Source: LMUY01 sp965199555 (lineage in GTDB: Bacteria > Pseudomonadota > Alphaproteobacteria > Acetobacterales > Acetobacteraceae). From it: a stretch of DNA of 64,000 nt. The position numbers and the translations under genes are program-made. The stretch lies in assembly GCA_965199555.1 (NCBI GenBank), contig CBDASJ010000006.1:860331-924330 (forward strand), written 5' to 3'. Positions within the stretch are counted from its first letter, which is position 1, and the number at the start of each line of letters is the position of its first letter. A model generated the notes under the pieces. It was not told the origin of the DNA, searched no databases, and worked only from the letters and a program-made list of their open reading frames with translations. Of the stretch, positions 9,257 to 17,918 are shown one piece after another.

Positions 9257-9970
9257 ATGTCCGCCCAGATGCCTACGCCCGCTGGTCCGCCGCTGAGCGT
9301 CGGGATGTTGCTCTATCCCGGCTTTACGCTGCTCGATCTCGCGGGACCGCAATCTGCTCTCGGCCTACATGGTCAGACCTTTTTGTTCTCGAAGACCATG
9401 GATCCGGTGCCCACCGACAGCGGCATCTCGCTCAACCCGACCACGACCTTCGCCGATGCGCCGCGCGAGCTCGACGTGCTGTTCGTGCCGGGCGGCTTCG
9501 GCACCAATGACGCGATGAAGGATGAGGAGATCATCGGCTTCCTCGCCGAGGTCGGAAAGCGGGCTCATTACATAACCTCCGTCTGTTCGGGCTCGCTGCT
9601 GCTCGGTATGGCGGGGCTGCTGGACGGCTATCGTGCCGCTACGCATTGGGCGGTCTACGAAATTCTCGAGGCTCTCGGCATCCAGGCAGGCCACGAGCGG
9701 GTCGTCGCCGACCGGAACCGCTTCACCGGAGGTGGAGTGACGGCAGGCGTGGACTTTGGCCTCACCTTGCTCGCCAAACTTCGCGGCGAAGAGGTTGCCA
9801 AGGTGACGCAGCTCCTCATGGAGTACGACCCCAAGCCGCCCTTCAATACCGGCCATCCTGATATCGCCGGGCCTGAGCTGACCGCGATGGCGCGCCGCCT
9901 CATGGGCGAGGACTCGGTTCGCGAAGGAATCGAGATCGCAAAGGCGCGGCGCGTTGCACAGGCCGCTTGA
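9257..9970 (+). CDS. DJ-1/PfpI family protein (copy B), isonitrile-hydratase-like
   Basis: A 237-aa protein with the conserved elbow SVCSGSLLLGMAGLL (C110) and downstream ATHW histidine, the layout of bacterial isonitrile hydratase (isonitrile to N-substituted formamide, family knowledge). It starts at ATG 9257, with AGGAG 6 nt upstream; the in-frame ATG 9230 has no such site. The C-terminal TGGGVTAGVDFGLTLLA motif is shared with copies C and D. It is followed directly by copy C in one operon. Confidence 0.85.
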   Translation: MSAQMPTPAGPPLSVGMLLYPGFTLLDLAGPQSALGLHGQTFLFSKTMDPVPTDSGISLNPTTTFADAPRELDVLFVPGGFGTNDAMKDEEIIGFLAEVGKRAHYITSVCSGSLLLGMAGLLDGYRAATHWAVYEILEALGIQAGHERVVADRNRFTGGGVTAGVDFGLTLLAKLRGEEVAKVTQLLMEYDPKPPFNTGHPDIAGPELTAMARRLMGEDSVREGIEIAKARRVAQAA

Positions 9971-10018
9971 ATGGCGGGCGACGCCGTCCCTGCGCCGCAC
10001 GTGAGAGAGAGGCCCGGC

Positions 10019-10738
10019 ATGCAAGACCAATCGCACGACACAGGCGCAAAGCCGCTCGAGATCGCGATGCTGATCTACCCTGGCATGACCCTGCTCGACA
10101 TGGCGGGGCCTCAATGCGTGCTCGGCCTGCACGGCCGGACGCATCTGGTATGGAAGACGCTGGAGCCGGTCCTCTCCGACGCGAGCGTTTCCGTGAATCC
10201 GAACGCCACCTTCGAGAGCTGCCCTCGCGACGTCGATGTGCTGTTCGTCCCCGGTGCCATCAACAACAATCTGCTTATGCAAGACCATGAGACGCTGGGC
10301 TTTCTCCGCGAGGTCGGGGAACGCGCGCGTTATGTGACTTCGGTGTGCACCGGTTCGTTGCTGCTGGGTGCCGCGGGCCTGCTCGACGGGTACAAGTCAA
10401 CCTGCCACTGGGCCTATATGGATCTGCTGCGCGAGCTCGGGGTCGAGGCCAGCGATGATCGCGTCGTTCGCGACCGTAACCGCTTCTCCGGCGGCGGCGT
10501 GACTGCTGGAATCGACTTTGGCCTGACCCTACTCGCCGAACTCAGGGGCGAGGCGTTCGCCAGGATGATTCAACTCGGCATCCAATATACCCCGGAGCCG
10601 CCGTTTGCCGCCGGCCTGCCACACGAGGCCGGACCGGAAGTCACCGCGGCCATGATGGGGCTGCTCAAAGACGTCCTCGCCCAGGGTCGCGAGATCGCAC
10701 GCGACGTGGGATCAAGCCGAGTTCGAAACTCGGGATGA
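10019..10738 (+). CDS. DJ-1/PfpI family protein (copy C), isonitrile-hydratase-like
   Basis: A 239-aa close relative of copy B with C110 in SVCTGSLLLGAAGLLDG, CHW further on and SGGGVTAGIDFGLTLLAEL. ATG 9971 directly abuts the stop of copy B but lacks a ribosome site. ATG 10019 follows GAGAGAGG, and its N-terminus lines up in length with copy B, so I prefer it. Its stop overlaps the next ATG by 4 nt. Tandem duplication with copy B is likely; the substrate is inference. Confidence 0.85.
   Translation: MQDQSHDTGAKPLEIAMLIYPGMTLLDMAGPQCVLGLHGRTHLVWKTLEPVLSDASVSVNPNATFESCPRDVDVLFVPGAINNNLLMQDHETLGFLREVGERARYVTSVCTGSLLLGAAGLLDGYKSTCHWAYMDLLRELGVEASDDRVVRDRNRFSGGGVTAGIDFGLTLLAELRGEAFARMIQLGIQYTPEPPFAAGLPHEAGPEVTAAMMGLLKDVLAQGREIARDVGSSRVRNSG
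10717..10733. repeat. Inverted repeat at start of DUF3817 gene
   Basis: Arms CCGAGTT (10717-10723) and AACTCGG (10727-10733) pair perfectly around 3 nt, immediately before ATG 10735. In mRNA this hairpin would cover the initiation region, so the DUF3817 gene may depend on translation of copy C. Confidence 0.4.
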
Positions 10739-11085
10739 TCCCCATGCGTCGTGGCGCCATCGAGCTGGCGCAGCTCCGCCGGCTCGAGCTGGTCTCGATG
10801 CTCGAAGCGACAACGCTTCTTCTTCTCATCGGCGTGGCCGTTCCGCTCAAGCACCTGAGCGGCTGGAACGTGGGCGTGCGGGTCATGGGGCCTGTCCATG
10901 GCTTGGCGTTTCTTGCCTTCATCTGGACCGCGCTCCAGACGCTCGCTGGCGACTCGGCGGGCTGGAGCCGAAGCGAGCGCGCGCGGCTCTTCGTGTCGGC
11001 GTTCATTCCGTTCGGCGGCTTCTTCAATCTACCGTTGCTGTCGCGTAAAGCGAGCGCGCTGCGCGACATGCGAGCCGCGGCGTGA
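10735..11085 (+). CDS. DUF3817 family membrane protein
   Basis: A 116-aa integral membrane protein with three hydrophobic segments (about residues 22-40, 52-70 and 86-100). The pattern LRRLELVSMLEATTLLLLIG...VMGPVHGLAFLAFIW...IPFGGFFNL is that of DUF3817. It overlaps copy C by 4 nt (ATGA), so it is translationally coupled. Role unknown. Confidence 0.8.
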   Translation: MIPMRRGAIELAQLRRLELVSMLEATTLLLLIGVAVPLKHLSGWNVGVRVMGPVHGLAFLAFIWTALQTLAGDSAGWSRSERARLFVSAFIPFGGFFNLPLLSRKASALRDMRAAA

Positions 11086-11116
11086 GCTTGGCGGAGCTCT
11101 TCCCTGGCTGAAGGCG

Positions 11117-11497
11117 TTGCACGTCGCCTCTGCGCTGACGTTCGTTGGCGGTGTGCTCGCCACGTCATTGTTCCTCGCTGCCGCTGGCGCGGACGCCATG
11201 GACATGACCGGCGCTGCACGTCCGGTGTGGCGCTGGGATCAAGTTGTGACGACGCCGGCGATGCTGCTGGTCTGGGGGTTCGGCATCGCGCTCGCGATCT
11301 CCGGGCACTGGTTCGCCGAGATCTGGCTATGGGCGAAGCTCATCTTCGTCATCGTCCTCTCCGGCATCCACGGTGTTCAGTCCGGCCGATTGCGTCGGCT
11401 GGCTGGCGGGACGGCGGCTCGCCCTCTCCGAACGGCGCCGATCATCCTCGGGTCCATCCTCGTCATCGCGATCTTGGCGGTCGTGAAGCCTGGATAG
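11117..11497 (+). CDS. CopD/HemJ-like membrane protein, start uncertain
   Basis: About 126-135 aa with four hydrophobic segments. WLKALHVASALTFVGGVL at the N-terminus and WLWAKLIFVIVLSGIHGVQSGR near the end match CopD/HemJ-like (UPF0093) proteins, which are heme- or copper-linked membrane proteins. Homology begins at about 11099, but no ATG or GTG lies in frame there. TTG 11117 is the first conventional start and CTG 11108 is an alternative. It overlaps no other gene and follows the DUF3817 stop closely, so the start may be damaged or rely on coupling. Confidence 0.65.
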   Translation: MHVASALTFVGGVLATSLFLAAAGADAMDMTGAARPVWRWDQVVTTPAMLLVWGFGIALAISGHWFAEIWLWAKLIFVIVLSGIHGVQSGRLRRLAGGTAARPLRTAPIILGSILVIAILAVVKPG

Positions 11498-11531
11498 ATT
11501 TAAGACAGCGCTTGCTTTGAAGGATCAAGGA

Positions 11532-12350
11532 ATGACAGGCACGATCGACCGACGTTCACTCCTCGCCCTCGGGGCTCTGGCCGGGATCGCCACAGGCACA
11601 CCGGCGCTGGCGCAAGGCGAAACCGGCGACCAGCACATGCGGCGGATGATGGAGATGCCGCCCGACGCACCACGGATCGCCATGCTCATCTATCCGAAGA
11701 TGGTCGCACTCGACCTGATCGGGCCGATGACGGTCTTCACCATCCTGCGCTGCCGGATCGACCTGGTCTGGAAGGACAAGGCGCCGGTTTCCACCGATGT
11801 CGGCATCCCCTTCGCCGCGACGCACACGTTCTCCGAGTGTCCGCGGGATGTCGACGTGCTGTTCGTGCCGGGCGGGATTCTTGGCACGGTCGACTGCATG
11901 AACGACCCGCAGGTATGCGACTTTCTCGCTGATCGAGGCGCGCGCGCCAAATGGGTCACCAGCGTCTGCACCGGCGGGCTCCTTCTCGGCGCGGCTGGCC
12001 TGCTCAGGGGTTATGACGCGACGGCGCACTGGGCGGTCGCCGATCTGCTGCCGCTGATGGGCGCGCGGCACGTGGACAAGCGCGTCGTTCGAGACCGTAA
12101 CCGCATGACGGGCGGCGGCGTCACCGCCGGAATCGACTTCGGACTAACGCTCGCCGCAGCGTTGCGTGGTGAAGAGGCGGCGCGCCGTGTCCAGCTCATG
12201 ATCGAATATGCGCCCGAACCACCGTTCAGGAACGGCACGCCCGCGGAAGCCGGGCCTGAGCGCGTCGCTGCCATGCGACAGTCTCGAATGTGGATGGATC
12301 AGCAGGCGCGACTGGCGGCTGAAGCGGCCGGCAGTCGGCTGGGCATTTGA
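11532..12350 (+). CDS. DJ-1/PfpI family protein (copy D) with Tat signal
   Basis: A 272-aa member preceded by a twin-arginine signal: RR at residues 7-8, a hydrophobic run LLALGALAGIA, and a cleavage-like PALA-Q near residue 27. The DJ-1 domain follows, with C146 in SVCTGGLLLGAAGLL, then AHW and TGGGVTAGIDFGLTLAA. Folded export to the periplasm is implied, unlike copies A-C. ATG 11532 has AAGGA close upstream; TTG 11517 is an alternative. It closes the plus-strand DJ-1 operon. Confidence 0.85.
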   Translation: MTGTIDRRSLLALGALAGIATGTPALAQGETGDQHMRRMMEMPPDAPRIAMLIYPKMVALDLIGPMTVFTILRCRIDLVWKDKAPVSTDVGIPFAATHTFSECPRDVDVLFVPGGILGTVDCMNDPQVCDFLADRGARAKWVTSVCTGGLLLGAAGLLRGYDATAHWAVADLLPLMGARHVDKRVVRDRNRMTGGGVTAGIDFGLTLAAALRGEEAARRVQLMIEYAPEPPFRNGTPAEAGPERVAAMRQSRMWMDQQARLAAEAAGSRLGI

Positions 12351-12356
12351 TGTCTC

Positions 12357-13343
12357 GTGCGTCCCCGTGCTTCAACCTCGAGTAGAAAGCGGGCACCCGG
12401 AACTGTGTTGCCAAAGGGGAGCAGAGAACTCGGGCCTCTCCCACTCGAGTTCCGCTCTGTCACGTACGCGCTAACGGTTGCCGACCACCTAAGCATCCGC
12501 CGCGCCGCCGAGCAGTTTGGCTTGCAGCCCTCGGCCGTAAGCAGGCGCATCCGGGCGCTTGAAGAGCAGCTTGGGGTCACGCTGTTTGAACGCCATAGTG
12601 CTGGTGTGCGACCAACACTGGCGGGGCGCCGCTTCCTCGAACGGGCGCGCTGCGCCATGGCCGAACTCGACTTTGCCGGTCGAGACGCGACAAGCGTGGA
12701 ACGCGGAGAGGTCGGGACGCTCGGGATCGCATTCTACCCCTCGCTTGCTTCTGGGCGGCTGCATGACCTGCTCGGCTCTCACCGGAGACGCTTCCCTGAC
12801 GTCGCCTTCTCCTTTCTGGAGGGTGCATCGACGGATCAACTCGTGGCACTGCGCCAGCATCGGGTCGATGTGGCATTCTTGACTGCTGTCAATGAGGCAC
12901 CCGGCGCCGAGAGCGAGCACCTCTGGGAGGAGCGCGTCTATGTAGCGCTGCCTGAGGAGCACTCCATGGCGAAGCGCGAGGCTTTGACCTGGGCGGAGTT
13001 GCGCGGCGAAGCCTTTGTTGTTCGCGCCTATGGGTCCGGGCCGGTGATTTATGCTTGGCTGGCCGGTAAGCTTAACCCGGGCGGTTATGCGCCGAATATA
13101 CGTCAGCATCCTGTCTGTCGCGAGAGTCTGATAGGCTTGGTGAGCGCTGGTTTCGCGCTCACCGTTGTTAGCGAGGCCGCGTCCGCCGTTATTCATCCCG
13201 GCATCGTGTACCGTCCCATTGCGGACGAGAACGCGGCCGTATCGGTGCGCATGGCGTGGTTGCCCGGTAACGAAAACCCGGCATTGGGTCCATTCCTCAG
13301 CCATGCTCGTCGGATCAGCCGCCGGGCGAAGCAGTTTTCCTAA
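12357..13343 (+). CDS. LysR family transcriptional regulator
   Basis: The N-terminal winged HTH reads LSIRRAAEQFGLQPSAVSRRIRALEEQLGVTLFERHS, followed by a PBP2-type effector domain. The longest frame (328 aa) begins at GTG 12357; GTG 12405 or TTG 12408 would give about 311 aa and a more usual N-terminus, and the sequence does not decide. Its last 29 nt overlap the convergent DUF2274 gene, so the cargo/backbone boundary runs through this tail. Confidence 0.85.
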   Translation: MRPRASTSSRKRAPGTVLPKGSRELGPLPLEFRSVTYALTVADHLSIRRAAEQFGLQPSAVSRRIRALEEQLGVTLFERHSAGVRPTLAGRRFLERARCAMAELDFAGRDATSVERGEVGTLGIAFYPSLASGRLHDLLGSHRRRFPDVAFSFLEGASTDQLVALRQHRVDVAFLTAVNEAPGAESEHLWEERVYVALPEEHSMAKREALTWAELRGEAFVVRAYGSGPVIYAWLAGKLNPGGYAPNIRQHPVCRESLIGLVSAGFALTVVSEAASAVIHPGIVYRPIADENAAVSVRMAWLPGNENPALGPFLSHARRISRRAKQFS

Positions 13344-13584
13344 GATCGTCCAGTTCTGCTTCAGACTTGTCGGGCGTTCGCCGCGCTTTCGCAAACTCCC
13401 GGTCGGTCGCCATGAACCGCGCCAACATCGGGGCGATCAGTTTGACGGGCTCGACCGGCTGGCCACTCGCGCGCGCGAGAACCTCGGCGTATGCGACAAG
13501 GTCGCGGTGAACACCGGGCGGGAGATCGTGGGTCACCCGCACCGGCTTGTCGTCTGCGATCGGTCCGAGTTTCAGCTTCGCCAT
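13315..13584 (-). CDS. DUF2274 family protein of the trb cluster
   Basis: An 89-aa protein (MAKLKLGPIADDKPVRVTHDLP) of the DUF2274 family, which occurs next to trbI in alphaproteobacterial ICEs. It looks like a small ribbon-helix-helix-type or structural accessory; function unproven. It lies 11 nt after trbI on the same strand and is the last gene of the conjugation operon. The 3' end overlaps the LysR gene convergently. Confidence 0.85.
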   Translation of the reverse strand: MAKLKLGPIADDKPVRVTHDLPPGVHRDLVAYAEVLARASGQPVEPVKLIAPMLARFMATDREFAKARRTPDKSEAELDDLRKTASPGG

Positions 13585-13595
13585 CGTACGCTCTA

Positions 13596-14903
13596 TCAGC
13601 CCGCATAGGGCTCCATCAGGAGGTCGCGGGTGACGATCACCCGGACCGCGAAACCGGGCCGGATCGTGATCGTCGGCTGAACCTGCAGCGAGCGGCCGAC
13701 CACCTGACGTCCGGTCTGGCTGAAGGAATCGGACGAGCCGCGCCGGATCGCATCGACGAGGCTGTTCTCGCTGTTCGACGAGGTGCCGGCCTCCGAACCA
13801 ACGGAAAGGATCGTCGAGAGCAGCGCCGCCTTGAACAGCGAGCCCCAGTGATTGTCGACCTGGTCCTCCAACCCGGCATAGCCCTCCGGGTCGGTCCCCG
13901 GTTGACGCTCCAGCACGATGGAGCGGCCGTTCGGCATGACGATGCGGTTCCAGACCAGCAGCGCCCGGGATTGCCCGAACGCCACCTGGGCGTCGTACTG
14001 CCCGATGAGCCGTGCGCCCTGCGGGATCAGCAAGATTTTGCCCGTGGGGCTGTCGTAGACGGCCTCGGTCACCTGGGCGGTGATCTGCCCGGGCAGGTCG
14101 GAGCGCAGGCCGGTGATCATCGCGGCGGGGATCACGGACCCGGCCTGGACGACGTTGCGGGACGCCGGCGGCTGCACCCGGTCGGAGCTGGTCGTGCGGC
14201 GATCAACGGGTGCAGTCAGGAAGGCGAGCTTGCGGTCCGCTTCGCTGGGCTGTTGGGTGCCGCCCGCGCTCGGCCCGAGCGCGTTTGAATCCAGCCCGGG
14301 CGCGGGCGGCACAGACATCGTCCCAGAGGTGAGCGCGACCGGCTGCACAGCAGCCCGGGCCTCGCTGGCGAACAGCCGGCTGGTGCGGGCCGCTTCCAGC
14401 TCCTGGGCGAGCCGCGCCCGCTCCTGCGCCAGGCGCTGGGCTTCCGGATTGGGCGCGGCTGCCTGAGCCGGCTGCGGCATACCCGGCGCCGGCGCTCCGG
14501 CGTTCAGGAGCGGCTTGCCGAGGTCGCCCGGCAACGGCGGCCCGAGCTGCGGCACCGGGCGAGGCACGCCGGCATAGTCATGCGGCAGGCCGTTCAGGCC
14601 GTCCGGCGTCGCACGATTGTCGGTCGAGAGCAGCTCTGGACCATTTGAGCCCGGCCCGTGAGGGCGTAGCGCGAACACGAGCGCGCCGCTGAGCACGATC
14701 GCGGAGACTGCGCCGAGGCCGGCCAGCACGCGCCGTGACAGCCGCGTCACCCTCGCCCGCTCGGGCCTTAAACGGAGCTCGTCGGCGATCTCCCGATCCG
14801 AACGCGGCTTTTCGGTCTGGGCTCGCTCCGGCCGCACCTCGTCCAGCCGGCCGGGCTCCTCCGGCTCGCCCTTCGCGCCTTCCTCCTCGTCGTGGCCGCT
14901 CAC
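13596..14903 (-). CDS. trbI: Conjugal transfer protein TrbI (VirB10-like)
   Basis: A 435-aa inner-to-outer-membrane scaffold of the type IV secretion channel. A cytoplasmic charged N-terminus (residues 1-45) is followed by one membrane helix (LAGLGAVSAIVLSGALVFAL), a proline-rich periplasmic linker and the VirB10 beta-barrel domain (VVQAGSVIPAAMITGLRSDLPGQITAQVTEAVYDS...IPQGARLIGQYD). GTG 14903 overlaps the trbG stop by 4 nt (GTGA). A longer upstream frame belongs to antisense reading of trbG. Confidence 0.93.
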   Translation of the reverse strand: MSGHDEEEGAKGEPEEPGRLDEVRPERAQTEKPRSDREIADELRLRPERARVTRLSRRVLAGLGAVSAIVLSGALVFALRPHGPGSNGPELLSTDNRATPDGLNGLPHDYAGVPRPVPQLGPPLPGDLGKPLLNAGAPAPGMPQPAQAAAPNPEAQRLAQERARLAQELEAARTSRLFASEARAAVQPVALTSGTMSVPPAPGLDSNALGPSAGGTQQPSEADRKLAFLTAPVDRRTTSSDRVQPPASRNVVQAGSVIPAAMITGLRSDLPGQITAQVTEAVYDSPTGKILLIPQGARLIGQYDAQVAFGQSRALLVWNRIVMPNGRSIVLERQPGTDPEGYAGLEDQVDNHWGSLFKAALLSTILSVGSEAGTSSNSENSLVDAIRRGSSDSFSQTGRQVVGRSLQVQPTITIRPGFAVRVIVTRDLLMEPYAG

Positions 14904-15886
14904 GAGGTCGGCCTCCCGTCCGTGCGGACGATGCGCACCATCTTCTGGTGCTCGCCGCCGAGCCGCAGCTCGGCGGCGGCGAATAGCCGGTCGACGATCA
15001 TGAAATGGCCACGGACGCGGTAGTTGACGAGTTCGGCGCCGCCCTCGGCCCCGATGACCCACAACGGCGGCATTTCGCCCTGGGCGATGCCGCGCGGGAA
15101 CTCGATGAAGACTTGCCGGCCGTCGTCGTAGGCGCGCAGCGGTCGCCAGGCCGGGGTGTCGCCCTCGACGCGATAGCGGAAGTTCAGCGTGTCAAGATCG
15201 ACCCCGCTCGCGACCGGCTGCACGGCCTCGGCGCGCGCGTTCTGCTGACGCAGCGCGATCAGCTGGTCGGTGGCGTAGGACCAGGACAGGCTGGCCATGT
15301 AGGTCCGCTCGGCCGAGCGCATTTCCAGGTGATACGTGCGCCGGTCGGTGTTGATGACGAGATTGGAAAGGAGGTCCGGCCGCGCCGGCTTGACCAGGAT
15401 ATGGACGCGCTTGGTCGCGCCAGATCCGCTCTCGGTGTCGCCGATGATCCACCGGACCGTGTCGCCGGCCGCCACAGGGCCGGAGCCGACGAGCTGCTCG
15501 CCGGGCTCGAGCGCGATGTCGGTGACCTGCCCCGGTGCGGCGTAGAGCTGATAGAGCGCGCCGTCCGAGAAGGGATAAACCTGCACGGCGTTGACGTAGC
15601 CCGACCGGCTCGGCTGCATCCGGGCGGCGCGGTTGGCGAGTTCGATCCGAGCGCGCGGATCGGCGGGTTCGGGCGTCGCCGTGCGGGCGCCCGGCAACGG
15701 CTTGAGCTGGCCCGGTAAGGGCAGCGGCTGCGGCACGGTCATGATCTGCACGGGCTTGGGCGGGTCGGCCGCGAGCACGGCCTCGTGGGGTGTGTTGTCG
15801 TAGGAGATCTCGGGCGGGGTGTAGTGGGCGCAGCCGGCGAGCGAGGCCGATCCGAGCAGCGCCACAAGAGTGATCGAACGGCGCAT
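14900..15886 (-). CDS. trbG: Conjugal transfer protein TrbG (VirB9-like lipoprotein)
   Basis: A 328-aa outer-membrane core component. The lipoprotein signal is MRRSITLVALLGSASLAGC, with the lipobox cysteine near residue 19. The VirB9/CagX domain follows, with VQVYPFSDGALYQLYAAPGQVTDIALEPGE and a C-terminal RVRGHFMIVDRLFAAAELR. The start overlaps the trbF stop (ATGA), and the stop overlaps the trbI start. Confidence 0.93.
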   Translation of the reverse strand: MRRSITLVALLGSASLAGCAHYTPPEISYDNTPHEAVLAADPPKPVQIMTVPQPLPLPGQLKPLPGARTATPEPADPRARIELANRAARMQPSRSGYVNAVQVYPFSDGALYQLYAAPGQVTDIALEPGEQLVGSGPVAAGDTVRWIIGDTESGSGATKRVHILVKPARPDLLSNLVINTDRRTYHLEMRSAERTYMASLSWSYATDQLIALRQQNARAEAVQPVASGVDLDTLNFRYRVEGDTPAWRPLRAYDDGRQVFIEFPRGIAQGEMPPLWVIGAEGGAELVNYRVRGHFMIVDRLFAAAELRLGGEHQKMVRIVRTDGRPTS

Positions 15887-16569
15887 CAGCCGAGCTCCTT
15901 GGACCAGTTGAGGGCGGTGACGTAGACGCCGAGCGGGTTCTTCTTCAGCGTCTCGGCGTCGCGGGGTGTCTGGATCGCGACCGTCAGGATGGCGGTCCAG
16001 CGCTCGGTCGCGGCGAGCGCGCCATCGGTGTAGCGGCGCTCGGACCAAGCGACGCGAAAGCTCGACGGCGAGGCGCGGATCACGCTGGAGACGTCGACCG
16101 AGACCTGGGTCTTGCCGAGCTTGCCGAAGGGATCGTTGGTGCGGGCGTAGTCGTTCAGCGCCGCCGCACCCTGGGTCGTGGTGTAGTCGTAGGCGCGAAG
16201 CCAGTTCTGCCGCAAAATGATCGGGTCGGCGGGAATGGAGCGCACTTCTTCGACGAACCGCGCCAGATGCCAGGCGATCTGCGGGTCGGTCGGCTGATAA
16301 GCGGCGTCGGCCGGCGCGACCGCCTGCGCCTGGCCGAGCCGGTCCACCTGCACCACCCACGGCACGACGCGGCCGGTGGCGGACTGCCAAACGAGGCCGC
16401 CGGCGAGCCCGGCGGACAGGAACAGCGAGCCGAAGGCCATCAGCCGCCAGTTCTTCGCCTGGACGCGGGCGGAGCCGATGCGGTCGTCCCAGGCCTGGGC
16501 GGCGCGCTGGTAGGGGGTCTCGGGTTCGGGTGTGCGTCCGTAGCGCACGTCGGTTCGCTTGAACAACAT
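15886..16569 (-). CDS. trbF: Conjugal transfer protein TrbF (VirB8-like)
   Basis: A 227-aa bitopic inner-membrane protein. Short cytoplasmic N-terminus, one membrane helix near residues 45-63 (LMAFGSLFLSAGLAGGLVW), then the VirB8 periplasmic domain (QVDRLGQAQAVAPAD...RFVEEVRSIPADPIILRQNWLRAYDY). The ATG overlaps the trbL stop (ATGA). It should nucleate T4SS assembly with TrbG and TrbI. Confidence 0.93.
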   Translation of the reverse strand: MLFKRTDVRYGRTPEPETPYQRAAQAWDDRIGSARVQAKNWRLMAFGSLFLSAGLAGGLVWQSATGRVVPWVVQVDRLGQAQAVAPADAAYQPTDPQIAWHLARFVEEVRSIPADPIILRQNWLRAYDYTTTQGAAALNDYARTNDPFGKLGKTQVSVDVSSVIRASPSSFRVAWSERRYTDGALAATERWTAILTVAIQTPRDAETLKKNPLGVYVTALNWSKELG

Positions 16570-17918
16570 CACTCGCCTTCGCTGACAGGGACGCTGGAGG
16601 ATCCGGAGCCGCCGCCGTCGCCCGCGCGCACGGCGTGGACGGCGGTCGAGACGCCCTGGTGGGTGGCTTGGCGGCGGCGCATGGCGCGTGCCCAACCGGG
16701 TTCGCCGCCAGAGGTGGCCTGAGCCGGTGCAGCAGCGGCGCCCGCACCTTCACCGCCGATCGTGCCGCCGGTCGCCTTGAAGGCGCTGCGCGCGCCGGAG
16801 CGGTAGCTTTCGCCCATGCTCGCGGCGGCGCGCCGGAGTGGGCTCGCTGCGGCCTGCGCGGCGGCCGAACCGCCCGCGCGCGCGACACCGCCCATGCCGG
16901 CGGCCACGGATGCGGCGCCGCTCTCGCCAGCGGCCGCGGTCCTGTAAGCGGTCGTGGCCGCGCCCGCAATGCTGGCGCCGCCGCGCGCCGTGCCGGCCGC
17001 AGCGCCTCCGGCTGCGCCGAGCGCACCGACACCGCCCGCGGCGAGCCCGGCACCCGCGGCGACAATGCCGCCCGCCGCTAGACCCGTGCCGACCGCGGCG
17101 CCCGCGCCGAGCTGTGGGCCGCCGGAGACGATGCCGTTGGCGATGCCCGGGCCGAAGATCGACAGACCGAGCAGCGACAGCGCGGCGAGCACGAGGCCCA
17201 TTGCGTCCTCGATGGTCGGCTGGCCGGTGAACCCTTGCGTGAATTGCGAGAACAGCGTCGAGCCGATGCCGACGATGACGGCGAGCACCAGCACCTTGAT
17301 GCCGGACGACAGGACGTTGCCCAGCACGCGCTCGGCCGCGAAGGCGGTCTTGTTGAACAGACCGAAGGGGATCAGCACGAACCCGGCGAGCGTGGTCAGC
17401 TTGAACTCGATCAGGCTGACGAACAGCTGGATCGCCATGATGAAGAAGGCGAGCAGCACCACCATCCAGGCGAACAGCAGGACCGCGATCTGGATGAAGT
17501 TCTCGAAGAACGACACGAACCCCATCAGCCCGGAGATGGAGTCGAGGATCGGCTTGCCGGCGTCGAGCCCGACCTGGGCGACGCGGCCAGGGCGGAGGAA
17601 GTCGGCCTCGCTGAGGCCGGTGCCCGACGCCTTCAGCCCGAGTCCGGCGAAGCTCTCGAACACGATGCGGGCGAGGTTGGTCCAATTGTTGATGATGTAG
17701 GCGAAGACGCCGATGAACAGCGTCTTCTTGACCAGCCGGGCGATCACGTCCTCGTCGGGCGCCATCGCCCAGAACAGGGCGGCGAGCACCAGGTCGATGG
17801 CGATCAGCACGCCGGCGAGCCACTTCACCTCGCCCTGAAGCAGGCCGAAGCCACTGTCGATGTAGCGGGTGAAGACCTCCAGAAAGCGGTCGATGACGCC
17901 GGTGCCCGCCCATGTCAG
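16569..17918 (-). CDS. trbL: Conjugal transfer protein TrbL (VirB6-like), start region anomalous
   Basis: About 449 aa, polytopic: roughly six hydrophobic helices between residues 25 and 290, then a long Ala/Gly-rich cytoplasmic tail. GTGVIDRFLEVFTRYIDSGFG at the N-terminus is the usual TrbL opening. No normal start precedes it in frame. CTG 17918 is open, while ATG 17913 (just after the upstream stop) is out of frame by one base. Removing one G from the following G-rich run would give the expected MGGTGVID start, so a 1-bp insertion is suspected. Confidence 0.85.
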   Translation of the reverse strand: MTWAGTGVIDRFLEVFTRYIDSGFGLLQGEVKWLAGVLIAIDLVLAALFWAMAPDEDVIARLVKKTLFIGVFAYIINNWTNLARIVFESFAGLGLKASGTGLSEADFLRPGRVAQVGLDAGKPILDSISGLMGFVSFFENFIQIAVLLFAWMVVLLAFFIMAIQLFVSLIEFKLTTLAGFVLIPFGLFNKTAFAAERVLGNVLSSGIKVLVLAVIVGIGSTLFSQFTQGFTGQPTIEDAMGLVLAALSLLGLSIFGPGIANGIVSGGPQLGAGAAVGTGLAAGGIVAAGAGLAAGGVGALGAAGGAAAGTARGGASIAGAATTAYRTAAAGESGAASVAAGMGGVARAGGSAAAQAAASPLRRAAASMGESYRSGARSAFKATGGTIGGEGAGAAAAPAQATSGGEPGWARAMRRRQATHQGVSTAVHAVRAGDGGGSGSSSVPVSEGE

